Shown piece by piece: positions 33,374-42,918 of a stretch of 64,000 nt of DNA (position 1 is the first letter of the stretch; every line of letters starts with the position of its first letter). The translations under genes and the position numbers were made by a program. The stretch is from Streptomyces coeruleorubidus (GTDB lineage Bacteria; Actinomycetota; Actinomycetes; Streptomycetales; Streptomycetaceae). The DNA is taken from positions 930,001-994,000 of the forward strand of contig NZ_CP023694.1 in assembly GCF_008705135.1 (NCBI RefSeq), written 5' to 3'. Under the pieces are notes generated by a model. The model was not told the origin of the DNA, did no database searches, and saw nothing but the letters and a program-made list of their open reading frames with translations.

Positions 33374-34990
33374 CTACACGTCACCGGCGCGTCGCCCGCG
33401 CATTCCGGCGCCGACGGCCCAGCCCAGTCCGCCGGCCGCGACCAGCACGAGGGCGATCTCCGGCAGGATGCCGAGCTGTGTGGCGGGCGTCTGCGAGGAG
33501 CGCAGCGGCACCTTCTGCACCAGTGAGTCGGCGACGAACATGCCGGTCTTCTGCGTGATCTTGCCGTCCGGCATGATGATCGCGCTGACGCCGCTGGTCA
33601 CCGGCACGGTCACGGTCCGGCTGTGCTCGACCGCTCGGACCCGGGACATGGCGAGCTGCTGGTAGGTCATCTCGCTGCGGTCGAAGGTGGCGTTGTTGCT
33701 CGGCACGGAGATCATCTGGGCGCCGTCGGTGACCTCGGAGCGCACGGTCCAGTCGAAGGCCGCCTCGTAGCAGGTGACGAGACCGACCTTGGCGCCGTCC
33801 ATGGTGAACACGCCCGGCTTGGTGCCCCGGCTGAAGTCTTGGCGCTGCATCGAGGTCCAGTTGCTGTTGATCGCCCCGATCAGCGAGCGGAACGGCAGAT
33901 ACTCGCCGAACGGCTGGATCTGGCGCTTGTCGTAGGTGTCGACGGGTCCCTTCGCCGGATCCCACAGGATCTGCTCGTTGTAGAGCTTGCCGTCCCGTTC
34001 GACGACGCCGCCGACCGAGATGGGCACGCCGACGGCCTTGGCCGCCTGGTCGATCACGGCGCGGGCGTCGGGGTTGGCGAAGGGATCGATGTCGGACGAG
34101 TTCTCCGGCCACAGCACGAAGTCGGGCCTGGCGACCTTGCCTGCCTTGACCTCCGCGGCCAGGCGTTCGGTCTCCCGCGCGTGGTAGTCGAGAACGGCCC
34201 GCCGCTGGGAGTTGAAGTCGAGGCCCGCCCGCGGCACATTGCCCTGGACCACGCCGACGGTGACGCTGCCGTCCTCGGCCTTGTCGCTGACCAGTGGCCG
34301 GGCGGCGACGGCCGCCACGACCGGGACGGCCAGGCTCAGCAGACCCACCGCCGCCGCCGTCCTGCGCACCGTGCCGGTGCGCCGCCACACCACAGCCAGG
34401 CGGACGACCTCGTACAGCCCGAAGCCGCACAGCACGACCGCGAAGCCGAGCACCGGGGTGCCGCCGACCGCGGCGAGCGGCAGGAACACACCGTCCGCCT
34501 GCCCGAAGGCGATCTTCCCCCAGGGGAAGCCCTCGAACGGCACGCGCGCGCGTGCCGCCTCGCCGGCGATCCACACAGCGGCGGCCCACACCGGCCATCC
34601 GGGCAGCTTCGACACGACGGTGACACCCGCGCCGACCAGCGCGACGAAGATCGCCTCGATCGCCACGAGGGCGAGCCAGGGGCCGGGACCGACCTCCACT
34701 CCGGTCCACACCAGCAGCGGCAGCAGGAAGCCGAGACCGAAGAGGTAGCCCAGGCCGAGCCCCGCCTTCCAGCCGCGGCCGCGCAGCACCCAGCCGAAGA
34801 TCGCGAAGGCCGGCAGGGCCAGCCACCACAGGGTGCGGGGCGGGAAGCTGACGTAGAGCAGGAGGCCGGAGAGCGCGGCTGCTACGGCCGGGAGGAGGCG
34901 CCCGAGCCGCCGGGCCCAGGCCCGCGCCTCGGGCGCGATCCGCGGCTCCAGCTGGTCCGACTCGCCGACGGAGGTTGCGGTGACGGTCAC
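33374..34990 (-). CDS. lnt: Apolipoprotein N-acyltransferase
   Basis: A 538-residue membrane enzyme with six or more N-terminal transmembrane segments (residues 30-230) followed by a carbon-nitrogen-hydrolase domain. The triad is visible: Glu in FVLWPENSSDIDPF, Lys in YDKRQIQPFGEYLPFRS, and Cys in VGLVTCYEAAFDW. It adds the third acyl chain to lipoproteins after signal peptidase II. The GTG start at 34990 is chosen because the upstream sequence to 35143 lacks hydrophobic or conserved character. The ribosome site is poor. Confidence 0.88.
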   Translation of the reverse strand: MTVTATSVGESDQLEPRIAPEARAWARRLGRLLPAVAAALSGLLLYVSFPPRTLWWLALPAFAIFGWVLRGRGWKAGLGLGYLFGLGFLLPLLVWTGVEVGPGPWLALVAIEAIFVALVGAGVTVVSKLPGWPVWAAAVWIAGEAARARVPFEGFPWGKIAFGQADGVFLPLAAVGGTPVLGFAVVLCGFGLYEVVRLAVVWRRTGTVRRTAAAVGLLSLAVPVVAAVAARPLVSDKAEDGSVTVGVVQGNVPRAGLDFNSQRRAVLDYHARETERLAAEVKAGKVARPDFVLWPENSSDIDPFANPDARAVIDQAAKAVGVPISVGGVVERDGKLYNEQILWDPAKGPVDTYDKRQIQPFGEYLPFRSLIGAINSNWTSMQRQDFSRGTKPGVFTMDGAKVGLVTCYEAAFDWTVRSEVTDGAQMISVPSNNATFDRSEMTYQQLAMSRVRAVEHSRTVTVPVTSGVSAIIMPDGKITQKTGMFVADSLVQKVPLRSSQTPATQLGILPEIALVLVAAGGLGWAVGAGMRGRRAGDV

Positions 34991-35247
34991 TCCCGGAGTG
35001 TAAGGCGAGTGACCTTGACACCGACAGCGCGGTCCACCAGGCGGCGGCGTCACGCACCGCGGGCCCGATCGCGCAGGGCCTCGCCGTGGATCTGCCGCAA
35101 CGTTCCTGCTCATTTCGTGACGACACATCCACAAACCGTCCACCAGCGGCTACGGTGTCCCGAAGCCTCAGTCGTGCGGCCGGTGGCGGCCTGTGCGACC
35201 GGGGCCTTCACAGGTCGGGGGCGACGCGGTGCGGGGGGCGGGGCGGG

Positions 35248-36336
35248 GTGGGTTCCAGTGGGCTGACGCCCGCGTCCGGGCAGGACGCGGACGGTGAGAG
35301 ACCGATCGCTGTGGACGCGGCGGGCGTCGTGGTGCTGGGGGCCTGCGCCGGCTGGTCCCTGATCACGGCGGCGGTGCACGGCGGCCGGCCCGAGGGTGTG
35401 CTGCTCGCGGTGCTGGCCGTGGCGGCCGGGTACGCCGCCGGCCGGATCGGCGGGGCGCTGCTGCCGGTCGGCGCGCCCTGCGCCGGGGCGCTGGCCGGTG
35501 TCGGGCTGACCGTGGCCGTTCCGCATCTCGCGCCGGGCCCGCAGATCGCGACACCTCTCGGGCATGCCGGGGCGACGGCTGCCGTGCTGACGTTGTCGGC
35601 CGGTGCCGCGTGCTGCGCGGCCTGGGCCGCTCGTGTTCCGGCCGTGCGCTTCGCCCTGCGGCTGCTGGCCGCCGGGACGGCGGTGCTGGCGGCCGTGCTC
35701 GGGTCGGCCACCGGCTGCGTCGCCTCGGTCGCGGTGCTGTTGTGCTCGCTGGCCGCCGGCCGCACCCGGCACCGCGGCGCGGGCCTCGCCATACTGGGCA
35801 CGGTCGCCGTCCTGGTGACCGGCCTGACGTGGGCGGTCGCGGCGCGGGCCGTACCGGGCGGGCTCGTGACCGCCGTCGAAGAGCGGCTCACGCCGCACCG
35901 CGTACAGCTCTGGCAGGACGCCTGGCATCTGCTGCGCGACGACGCCGCCCTGGGGATCGGCCCGGGGCGCTTCGGGGAGCTGAGCACGACGTCCGCACAG
36001 TCACTGCTGTCCGACGGCAAACCCCACTCGGCACCCCTTCAGCAGGCGGCCGAGCAGGGGCTCGTCGGTGTGGTCCTGCTGGCGGCGGCGTTCGGCTGGG
36101 TGCTGTACGCGCTGTGGCGCGGCCCTCGCCCGACGCCGGTGGCGCTCACCGCGGGCGCGGCCCTGACGGCGCTGGCGGCCATCGCCGCGATCGGCAACGC
36201 GCTCAGCTTCACGGCGGTGTCGGTGGGTGCGGGACTGCTGGCGGGCATGGCCACGGCCCGGCCGCTCGTCGCCGAACCGGCGGGCACCGCTCCGGACACA
36301 CGTTCCAGGGGCGCCGGACGTACCCCGGCGTGGTGA
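35248..36336 (+). CDS. O-antigen-ligase/polymerase-like membrane protein
   Basis: A 362-residue protein with about ten hydrophobic segments. The extracytoplasmic loop reads RVQLWQDAWHLLRDDAALGI and GPGRFGELST, the signature of Wzy/WaaL proteins, followed by HSAPLQQAAEQGLVGVVLLA, their usual HNxxLQ region. It should join or polymerise surface glycans. GTG 35248 follows a G-rich ribosome site; more upstream frame has no conserved look. It is convergent with the next gene, only 12 nt apart. Confidence 0.68.
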   Translation: MGSSGLTPASGQDADGERPIAVDAAGVVVLGACAGWSLITAAVHGGRPEGVLLAVLAVAAGYAAGRIGGALLPVGAPCAGALAGVGLTVAVPHLAPGPQIATPLGHAGATAAVLTLSAGAACCAAWAARVPAVRFALRLLAAGTAVLAAVLGSATGCVASVAVLLCSLAAGRTRHRGAGLAILGTVAVLVTGLTWAVAARAVPGGLVTAVEERLTPHRVQLWQDAWHLLRDDAALGIGPGRFGELSTTSAQSLLSDGKPHSAPLQQAAEQGLVGVVLLAAAFGWVLYALWRGPRPTPVALTAGAALTALAAIAAIGNALSFTAVSVGAGLLAGMATARPLVAEPAGTAPDTRSRGAGRTPAW

Positions 36337-36348
36337 TCGGAAGCCCGT

Positions 36349-36903
36349 TCAGTGCGCGGCAGCGCCCGGCTTGGTCCGCCCCAGCCGCGCCTTGATGACC
36401 TGTACGGCCGCCTCCGCGTCGTCCACGGTGATCGTGAAGGTGTGTCCGTCCCACAGTTCCAGCACGACGCCCTCACCCCGTCGTACGACGACCGCCGTGC
36501 CCTTCTCCGGCCGCCACCGGTAGCCCCAGCCACCCCAGTGGCGGGGAGTGACGTGCGAGATGTACGTGGCGCCCGCCACATCGGAGAGCGGGATGCGGCG
36601 GCGGGGCAGGCCGATGTGGCCGCAGCGCACCTCCAGGTGCTGCTCGTCGACCCGCAGGGCGACATGCACGAAGGCGAGCGTTCCGAAGAGGACCAGCAGC
36701 CCGGCGGCGATGCAGCCGACCACGGCCATGACCAGTGGGACGACGCCGGACGTCCACGCCGAGTCGACGGCCAGTTCGATGCCCAGTGCCATGCAGGCGG
36801 CGCCGATGAGCGCCAGCAGCCACTGGACCCGGTTGGTGGCCCGGCCCGTCCAGACGTCGGGGTGCGGGTGGGGAGCGTGCTCGCCGTGGCGGTGGTCCCT
36901 CAT
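36349..36903 (-). CDS. Small membrane protein with PH-like domain
   Basis: A 184-residue protein: a His-rich N-terminus (MRDHRHGEHAPHPHPDV), two transmembrane segments (residues 25-80, WLLALIGAACMALGIELAVD, PLVMAVVGCIAAGLLVLFG), then a bacterial PH-like beta domain (DEQHLEVRCGHIGLPRRRIP, VTPRHWGGWGYRWRPEKGTA, then VELWDGHTFTITVDDAEAAV). It is a conserved Streptomyces type without known function. ATG 36903 lacks a clear ribosome site and may be leaderless. Confidence 0.7.
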   Translation of the reverse strand: MRDHRHGEHAPHPHPDVWTGRATNRVQWLLALIGAACMALGIELAVDSAWTSGVVPLVMAVVGCIAAGLLVLFGTLAFVHVALRVDEQHLEVRCGHIGLPRRRIPLSDVAGATYISHVTPRHWGGWGYRWRPEKGTAVVVRRGEGVVLELWDGHTFTITVDDAEAAVQVIKARLGRTKPGAAAH

Positions 36904-37019
36904 GCCTATGAGGTTACTCAGGTTTCGCTCCGCTGGTACCTCATGGCGGAGCGTGACTGCGCCGGCCGGGCGGCGGGCGCGGATCCGGCAGACCGACGAC
37001 GCTCGGAGACCGGTGCCGG

Positions 37020-37805
37020 TCAGCCGGCCGGCGTGACCGCCTGCAACAGCCGTCCTTCGTCGTACGCCAGGGCGGCTGCGGGGAGCGTGCCCTCGCGTCC
37101 GCTCAGCAGGACGGTCAGGGTGCCGTGCGGCGTGGCCCCCGGCGCGGGCTGCTCGCCGAGCCGGCGCAGGGCCTGCGCGGCCACGGCGCCCGCGGAGCCG
37201 TGCAGCACGAGGGGCGGCCGGCCGGGGCGCTGTACGGCGGCCCGGATGCGCTCGGCGACCAGCTCGTAGTGGGTGCAGCCCAGGACGACGGTGGTCACCT
37301 CGTCGGGCGTCAGTGCGGCGGCCGCGGACACGGCGGCGTCGATCGCCGCCTCGTCCGCGCGTTCGACGGCCTCGGCGAGACCCCAGCAGGGCACCTCGGT
37401 GACGGGGACCCCGTCGGCGAAGTCCCGGATCAGGGTGCGCTGGTACGTGCTGCCGGTGGTGGCCGGGGTGGCCCAGATGGCGAGGTGTCCGCCGCCGGCC
37501 GCGGCCGGCTTGATCGCCGGGACGGTGCCGATGACCGGAAGCTCCGGTTCGAGACGGGCGCGCAGGGCGGTGAGCGCGTGCACGGTCGCGGTGTTGCAGC
37601 CGACGATCAAGGCGTCGGGGCGGCGCGCGGCGGCCGCCTCGGCGACGGCCAGGGCGCGCTCGGTCAGGTCTTCCGTGGTCCTCGGGCCCCACGGCATGCC
37701 GTCGGGGTCCAGGGAGAGTACGAGATCGGCGTCGGGGCGCAGTCGCCGCACCGCGGCGGTGGCCGCCAGCAGACCGATTCCGGAGTCCATGAGCGCGATC
37801 TTCAC
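37020..37805 (-). CDS. murI: Glutamate racemase-family protein
   Basis: A 261-residue Asp/Glu racemase fold: DSGIGLLAATAAVRRLRPDA at the N-terminus and the two catalytic cysteines in LIVGCNTATVHALT (near residue 70) and TVVLGCTHYELVAERI (near residue 180). It interconverts L- and D-glutamate for peptidoglycan. The sequence is compact and the start motif MDSGIG lacks the usual F, so it could be a second, divergent MurI of this genome. GTG start at 37805. Confidence 0.78.
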   Translation of the reverse strand: MKIALMDSGIGLLAATAAVRRLRPDADLVLSLDPDGMPWGPRTTEDLTERALAVAEAAAARRPDALIVGCNTATVHALTALRARLEPELPVIGTVPAIKPAAAGGGHLAIWATPATTGSTYQRTLIRDFADGVPVTEVPCWGLAEAVERADEAAIDAAVSAAAALTPDEVTTVVLGCTHYELVAERIRAAVQRPGRPPLVLHGSAGAVAAQALRRLGEQPAPGATPHGTLTVLLSGREGTLPAAALAYDEGRLLQAVTPAG

Positions 37806-37862
37806 CCGGTCACGATAGACGATGAGCGGTCCCGGGCCGTTCCGGTGGGGCAGACTGCGCGC

Positions 37863-39038
37863 GTGAGCGCCGTTGTGTGGACTGCCGCTGGATCATTTCT
37901 CGCCTGGCTGTGGCTGCTGCTCTGCCAGGGCTTCTTCTGGCGCACGGATGTGCGGCTGCCGCCGCGCCGGGACCCGGACGCGTGGCCGTCCGTGTGCGTC
38001 GTCGTCCCGGCCCGCGACGAGGCGGCGGTGCTGCCCGCCGCGCTGCCGTCGCTGCTCCGGCAGGACTACCCGGGGCGGGCGGAGGTCTTCCTCGTCGACG
38101 ACGGGAGTACGGACGGCACCGGTGACCTGGCGCGTGAACTGGCACGCGGGACCGGCGGGCTGCCGCTGACCGTGGGCTCGCCGGGTGAGCCGCCCGCGGG
38201 CTGGACCGGCAAGCTGTGGGCGGTGCGCCACGGAATCGGCCTGGCACGCGCGCGTGATCCCGAGTACCTGCTGCTGACGGATGCCGACATCGCGCACGCG
38301 CCGGACAGTCTCCGGGAACTGGTGGCTGCGGCCCGTGCCGGTGGGTTCGACGTCGTCTCGCAGATGGCCCGGCTGCGCGTGGAGAGCACGTGGGAACGGT
38401 TCGTCGTGCCGGCCTTCGTCTACTTCTTCGCGCAGCTCTACCCCTTCCGCCGGATCGGCAGAGAGGGCACGCGCACGGTGGCCGCGGCCGGTGGCTGCGT
38501 GCTGCTGCGGACGGAGGCCGCCGAACGGGCGCGGATCCCGGACGCGATCCGCCATGCCGTGATCGACGACGTGGCCCTGGCGCGGGCGGTGAAGCGCGGC
38601 GGCGGCCGCGTGTGGCTGGGGCTGGCCGACCGGGTGGACAGCGTCCGGCCGTATCCGCGGCTGGGCGACCTGTGGCGGATGGTGTCGCGCAGCGCGTACG
38701 CCCAGTTGCGGCACAACCCCCTGCTGCTGGCCGGGACGGTCGCCGGGCTGGCGCTGGTGTACCTGGTGCCGCCGGCGGCGGTCGTGGTGGGGCTGGTGGC
38801 GGGGAACGCGGCGGCCACGGTCGTCGGAGGGGCGGCCTGGATCGTGATGACGGGGACGTACGTGCCGATGCTCCGCTACTACCGGCAGCCGCTGTGGCTC
38901 GCTCCCCTGCTGCCGTTCACCGCGTTCCTCTATCTCCTCATGACGGTCGACTCGGCGGTGCGGCACTATCAGGGACGCGGTGCGGCCTGGAAGGGCCGCA
39001 CCTACGCCCGCCCGGACGCCGTGGCCGACGAGGGCTGA
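37863..39038 (+). CDS. Family 2 glycosyltransferase, HpnB-like
   Basis: A 391-residue membrane-anchored GT2 enzyme. After an N-terminal transmembrane helix come SVCVVVPARDEAAVLPAALP, VFLVDDGSTDGTGD, LLLTDADIAHAPD (DxD-type metal site) and AAGGCVLLRTEAAERA. Two or three C-terminal membrane segments follow (residues 290-360). It resembles hopanoid-associated HpnB, but no hopanoid genes are nearby. GTG 37863 lies 57 nt from the divergent racemase. The acceptor is unknown. Confidence 0.78.
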   Translation: MSAVVWTAAGSFLAWLWLLLCQGFFWRTDVRLPPRRDPDAWPSVCVVVPARDEAAVLPAALPSLLRQDYPGRAEVFLVDDGSTDGTGDLARELARGTGGLPLTVGSPGEPPAGWTGKLWAVRHGIGLARARDPEYLLLTDADIAHAPDSLRELVAAARAGGFDVVSQMARLRVESTWERFVVPAFVYFFAQLYPFRRIGREGTRTVAAAGGCVLLRTEAAERARIPDAIRHAVIDDVALARAVKRGGGRVWLGLADRVDSVRPYPRLGDLWRMVSRSAYAQLRHNPLLLAGTVAGLALVYLVPPAAVVVGLVAGNAAATVVGGAAWIVMTGTYVPMLRYYRQPLWLAPLLPFTAFLYLLMTVDSAVRHYQGRGAAWKGRTYARPDAVADEG

Positions 39039-39053
39039 CGGCCGCGGGAGGAG

Positions 39054-40322
39054 TCACTTCCGGCCGGGGGTCCAGTTCATGCCCCACCCGTAGGCGTAGT
39101 CGACGGTCCGCTGCGGACTCACCCCGCGCTCGGGCACGAGGTAGCGCGCCTCCCGCTGGACGACCAGGTCGCCGCCCGTGTTGGTGATCAGGGCGAGCGC
39201 GCACACGGGCGAGGGAACGGTGCACTCGTCGAGGGAGAAGTCGATGGGGGCGCCGTGCTGCGGCCGCAGGGTGACGGTGGCGTTCAGGTCGGCGAACGAG
39301 CGGGCGCCTTCGTAGATGGTGACGAAGACGAGGATGCGCCGGAAGTCGTTCTTGTGGTCGAGATTGACGGTGAGGTTCTCACCCGTCGACACGGCGCCGG
39401 TGCGGTCGTCTCCGTCGAGGTGGATGTACGGGGGCTGGTGCAGCGCCCCGAAGGCGTTGCCGAGGGCCTGTACGACGCCCTTGCTGCCGTCGGTGAGTTC
39501 GTACAGCGCGCACAGGTCGAGGTCGAGGTCGGAGTGCATCGCGGCCGGGCGGCCGAACTTGCTGCTCCATCCCGAGAACTGCTTGCGGACCTGCCAGTTG
39601 AGGTTCACGTGCAGGGCACCGGAGGTGCCGCCCTGCTTGGTGAGCGACACGGAGGGGGCCGCCTTGGTGAGCGTCACCTTGGTGAGGCGGACGGGCTCGG
39701 GCGGTGCCGCCGGGGGCGCGGCCGGCGGGGGCGTGTGCGCCGAGGGCGCGGCGACGGGAGGTGCGGGGGCCGGGACCGGAGCCGGGGCCGCCTGCTGCGG
39801 CTCGTCCACCGTGATGCCGTAGTCCGTGGCCAGTCCTTCGAGTCCGCTGCTGTAGCCCTGGCCGACGGCACGGAACTTCCAGGCGCCCTGACGGCGGTAG
39901 AACTCGCCGAGGACGAAAGCGGTTTCGGTGGTGGCGCCCGGGTTGTCGAAGCGGGCGACCGGGGTTCCCTGGGCGGCGTCCTGGACCTCGATGTACAGGC
40001 CAGGGACCTGCCCGAACGCGCCGCCGTCGGAAGAGGCGGCCAGGACGATCGTCTCGACCTCGGGCTCCACGCGCGCGAGGTCGACGATAAGCGTGTCGGT
40101 CACCCGGCCGTCGGCGTTGCGCTTGCCGTCGTGCCGGATCGCGCCGGAGGAGTGCGCGGGCTGGTTGTAGAAGACGAAGTCCGCGTCCGAGCGGACCTTT
40201 CCGCTTACCAGCAGCAAAGCGGAGGTGTCGGCGTCGGGCACACCCGGTCCGGCCCGCCAGCCCAATTCCACCCGCAGCGCCGCGGTAGGCACCGCAGTAT
40301 TTGAACCTTTCAGCATTTGCAT
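39054..40322 (-). CDS. TerD-family protein with two TerD domains
   Basis: A 422-residue protein. An N-terminal TerD domain ([60 protein letters not shown]) is joined by a Pro/Ala linker (residues 180-215) to a second, shorter TerD/TerA-like domain ([35 protein letters not shown]). The acidic DxDxDxD stretch is a likely calcium site. The family is linked to tellurite and stress resistance. ATG 40322 is chosen because GGGGGCGG lies just upstream; ATG 40334 precedes that site. Confidence 0.83.
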   Translation of the reverse strand: MQMLKGSNTAVPTAALRVELGWRAGPGVPDADTSALLLVSGKVRSDADFVFYNQPAHSSGAIRHDGKRNADGRVTDTLIVDLARVEPEVETIVLAASSDGGAFGQVPGLYIEVQDAAQGTPVARFDNPGATTETAFVLGEFYRRQGAWKFRAVGQGYSSGLEGLATDYGITVDEPQQAAPAPVPAPAPPVAAPSAHTPPPAAPPAAPPEPVRLTKVTLTKAAPSVSLTKQGGTSGALHVNLNWQVRKQFSGWSSKFGRPAAMHSDLDLDLCALYELTDGSKGVVQALGNAFGALHQPPYIHLDGDDRTGAVSTGENLTVNLDHKNDFRRILVFVTIYEGARSFADLNATVTLRPQHGAPIDFSLDECTVPSPVCALALITNTGGDLVVQREARYLVPERGVSPQRTVDYAYGWGMNWTPGRK

Positions 40323-40613
40323 GTCCGCCCCCATTGCGTGTCACCGCGCCGGGCACACCCCGGCCGTCCGTCGAGTTCCGTTCGCACAACCTATTCCTCC
40401 CCCGCGGCGAACTCTCATGCGCCGCGGGCGGAAGCCCGGTGGCCAACCCCTGGTAACCCACCCGGAACTCGGCCTTTACACGATCGGAGCCTTGTTCGGC
40501 GCCCCTTTTTGCCGAGTTCGCTCGCATTGGGGATACCCGGTCACTGCGGACACGGAAAACAACCCTCTTATCGGTCTCCCCAACCAGCACATCGTGGGCT
40601 TAACTTATGTGCC

Positions 40614-41036
40614 ATGACCTCCCCCCGCTCCACCTATGGCGGCGGCTACTACTCCGCCTCCTTCCCGGACACCCCGATCTACGACAAGCTCGTCGCCGAG
40701 CGGGGCACCCCGCAGATCGCTCCGATCCGGGTCCCCGCTCAGTACGACACGCCGGGCGGCAACCTGCCCGCCCTCCCGTCGGCGCTGCCCGCTCTCCCGG
40801 CAGCCCCGTCCCAGCCCGCCTACGGTTATCCGCAGGCGCAGCAACCCGCCCCGCTCCAGCAGGCGCCGGCGGCGTACATCCCGCAGCAGGCCACCGCACC
40901 GCGCGGCTACCCCGGCCCGCAGCAGCCGCGCCCCGCGGCACCCGCGGGCTACGAGGCCATGCGCCCCGCGGCTCCCCGGCCCGCCCAGGCTCCCTATCAG
41001 GACCCGTACAACAACCAGCAGTACCGCGGTTACTGA
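40614..41036 (+). CDS. Pro/Gln/Tyr-rich small protein, function unknown
   Basis: A 140-residue hydrophilic protein: a conserved-looking head (MTSPRSTYGGGYYSASFPDT, then IYDKLVAERGTPQIAPIRVP) and a tail of Pro-Ala-Gln repeats ending in PYNNQQYRGY. It matches a Streptomyces-conserved DUF family (I believe DUF6643). TAACTTATG just upstream suggests a -10 box close to the start, so translation may be leaderless. No catalytic motif is visible. Confidence 0.7.
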   Translation: MTSPRSTYGGGYYSASFPDTPIYDKLVAERGTPQIAPIRVPAQYDTPGGNLPALPSALPALPAAPSQPAYGYPQAQQPAPLQQAPAAYIPQQATAPRGYPGPQQPRPAAPAGYEAMRPAAPRPAQAPYQDPYNNQQYRGY

Positions 41037-41081
41037 GCCGCCCGCCCGGGGGCTGTCGGTGCCGGCTGGCACGATGGCCCC

Positions 41082-41909
41082 ATGGGGAACGCGCACCTGC
41101 ATTCGATCCACGTCCATCCGGTCAAGGCGGTCCGGGGCCTCGCGCCCCGGGAGGCCGTCGTGGAGCCCTGGGGGCTGACCGGGGACCGGCGCTGGGCGCT
41201 GGTCGACGACGGGGAGAAGGTCCTCACGCAGCGTCGGCATCCGCGCCTCGCCCTGGCCGCCGCCGAGCTTCTGCCGGACGGCGGCGTTCGCCTGTCCGCA
41301 CCCGGCATGGAGCCCCTGACGGTGCCCGTTCCCAGGCCGTTGGACACAGTGCCGGTGGAGATCTTCCGTGACAAGGTCGACGCGGTCCCGGCCGAGGACG
41401 AGGCCGCGCACGCCTGGTGCAGTGCCTATCTCGGCATCGACGCGCGTCTCGTGTACATGGACGACCCGGCCACGCGCCGGCCCGTCGACCCGGAGTACGC
41501 GCGTCCGGGCGAGACCGTGTCCTTCGCCGACGGCTTTCCGCTGCTGCTCACCACGACGGCCTCCCTCGAGGCCCTCAACGCCCTGATCGCGCAGGGCGAT
41601 CACGCGGACGAGGGCCCGCTCCCCATGAACCGTTTCCGGCCGAGCGTGGTCGTGGCGGGCACCGGCGCCTGGGCCGAGGACGACTGGTCGCGCCTCGCCA
41701 TCGGGGACGTGTCCTTCCGCGTCGCCAAGACCTGCGGACGGTGCGTGGTGACCACCACGGACCAGGGCACGGGCGAGCGCGGCCGCGAGCCCCTGTACAG
41801 CCTGGGGCGGCACCGGCGGCTCGACGGCAAGCTGGTCTTCGGGCAGAACCTGGTGCCCCTGTCCCGGGGCACGATCCGGGTCGGCGATCCGGTGAGCATC
41901 CTCCAGTAG
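41082..41909 (+). CDS. MOSC domain protein (molybdenum cofactor-binding)
   Basis: A 275-residue protein with an N-terminal MOSC beta-barrel (IHVHPVKAVRGLAPREAVVE, TGDRRWALVDDGEKVLTQR) and a C-terminal MOSC domain with the cofactor-binding cysteine in FRVAKTCGRCVVTTTDQGTG. It is related to YcbX/mARC-type N-hydroxylated compound reductases, which use a partner ferredoxin. No ferredoxin domain is attached here. Confidence 0.85.
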   Translation: MGNAHLHSIHVHPVKAVRGLAPREAVVEPWGLTGDRRWALVDDGEKVLTQRRHPRLALAAAELLPDGGVRLSAPGMEPLTVPVPRPLDTVPVEIFRDKVDAVPAEDEAAHAWCSAYLGIDARLVYMDDPATRRPVDPEYARPGETVSFADGFPLLLTTTASLEALNALIAQGDHADEGPLPMNRFRPSVVVAGTGAWAEDDWSRLAIGDVSFRVAKTCGRCVVTTTDQGTGERGREPLYSLGRHRRLDGKLVFGQNLVPLSRGTIRVGDPVSILQ

Positions 41910-42085
41910 CGGGGTCGGCGGTCGGCGCCCCCGGGCGGGAACCGCCCCAAGCGCCCGGGCGTTGGGCTTGTGTGAGAAGTTCATGAGAGTCGCCGGTGAG
42001 AGGTGATTTCGCTCTCTCTTCACCCGGTTGGCGCGTGGACGGCTCGGCAGGGGGTTATCACGGAGCGGGGAAGGGGGTGCAGGCG

Positions 42086-42691
42086 GTGCGAGCGATCAGG
42101 GGACTCTGGCGCTGGCGGCGCAACCCGCTGTGCCGCGCGACCGATCTGGCCGAGGCCTGGTTGGCGCTGGCGGCCCTGGTGCTGATCCTCCTGGCCGCGC
42201 CGGTGGCCGGTTCCCTCGTCGGGGGTGCCGCCCGGGACGCCCTCCAGGCTTCCGTCCGCGAGCAGCACGAAGCGCGGCATCTGGTGACGGCCACAGTGGT
42301 CCGCAAGCTCGACCCCTCCCCGCTGGACGCCGATCCGGAGACCTCCACGGGCCGGGATCTGCGCAACCGCGTCCTCGCCGACTGGACGGCACCGGACGGC
42401 ACCGCACATCAGGGCCCGGTGCTGGCGGGCCTCAAGGACCCGCAGCAGGGCGACACGTTCCGGATATGGACCGACCGGCACGGCCAGATGGTGGCCCGCC
42501 CCCTCGACTCCGCGACGGCGTCGACGCACGCGGTCCTCGCCGGCTTCGGCGCGGCCCTGGCGGTCGGTGGTCTCGTCGAGGGCGGCAGACGGCTGATCGT
42601 CTGGCGCATGGTCCGCCGCCGGTACGCCCGTTGGGACCAGGCATGGGACAAGGCGGGCCCGGACTGGGGCAGGACGGGCACCGGCAGCTGA
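42086..42691 (+). CDS. Rv1733c-like membrane protein
   Basis: A 201-residue protein beginning VRAIRGLWRWRRNPLCRATD, the signature of the Rv1733c family, with transmembrane helices near residues 22-45 and 150-172 and an extracytoplasmic region between (HLVTATVVRKLDPS, DWTAPDGTAHQGPV, VDR-like IWTDRHGQ). GTG 42086 follows AAGGGGG; GTG 42077 is an alternative. The function is unknown. Confidence 0.75.
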   Translation: MRAIRGLWRWRRNPLCRATDLAEAWLALAALVLILLAAPVAGSLVGGAARDALQASVREQHEARHLVTATVVRKLDPSPLDADPETSTGRDLRNRVLADWTAPDGTAHQGPVLAGLKDPQQGDTFRIWTDRHGQMVARPLDSATASTHAVLAGFGAALAVGGLVEGGRRLIVWRMVRRRYARWDQAWDKAGPDWGRTGTGS

Positions 42692-42918
42692 CAGCCTTCC
42701 GGCTCTGGTCAACCCACCACCCGCGCGCACGCTACGGTGGTCCGGCCGAACCGTTCGGCACACCCGCGCGCGAGCGAGCAGGAGGGGCGCGCCGGTTTCG
42801 ATGCCGCGTGCGCGCGCAGGCCCGAGGGGCCCGGCCCGGTCGCGGTCCCGACACCGGTGGCAGCGTCCCGAAGGCGAACGAGCCATCAGTACGACCGAGG
42901 TGGGGGCACAGCTACACC

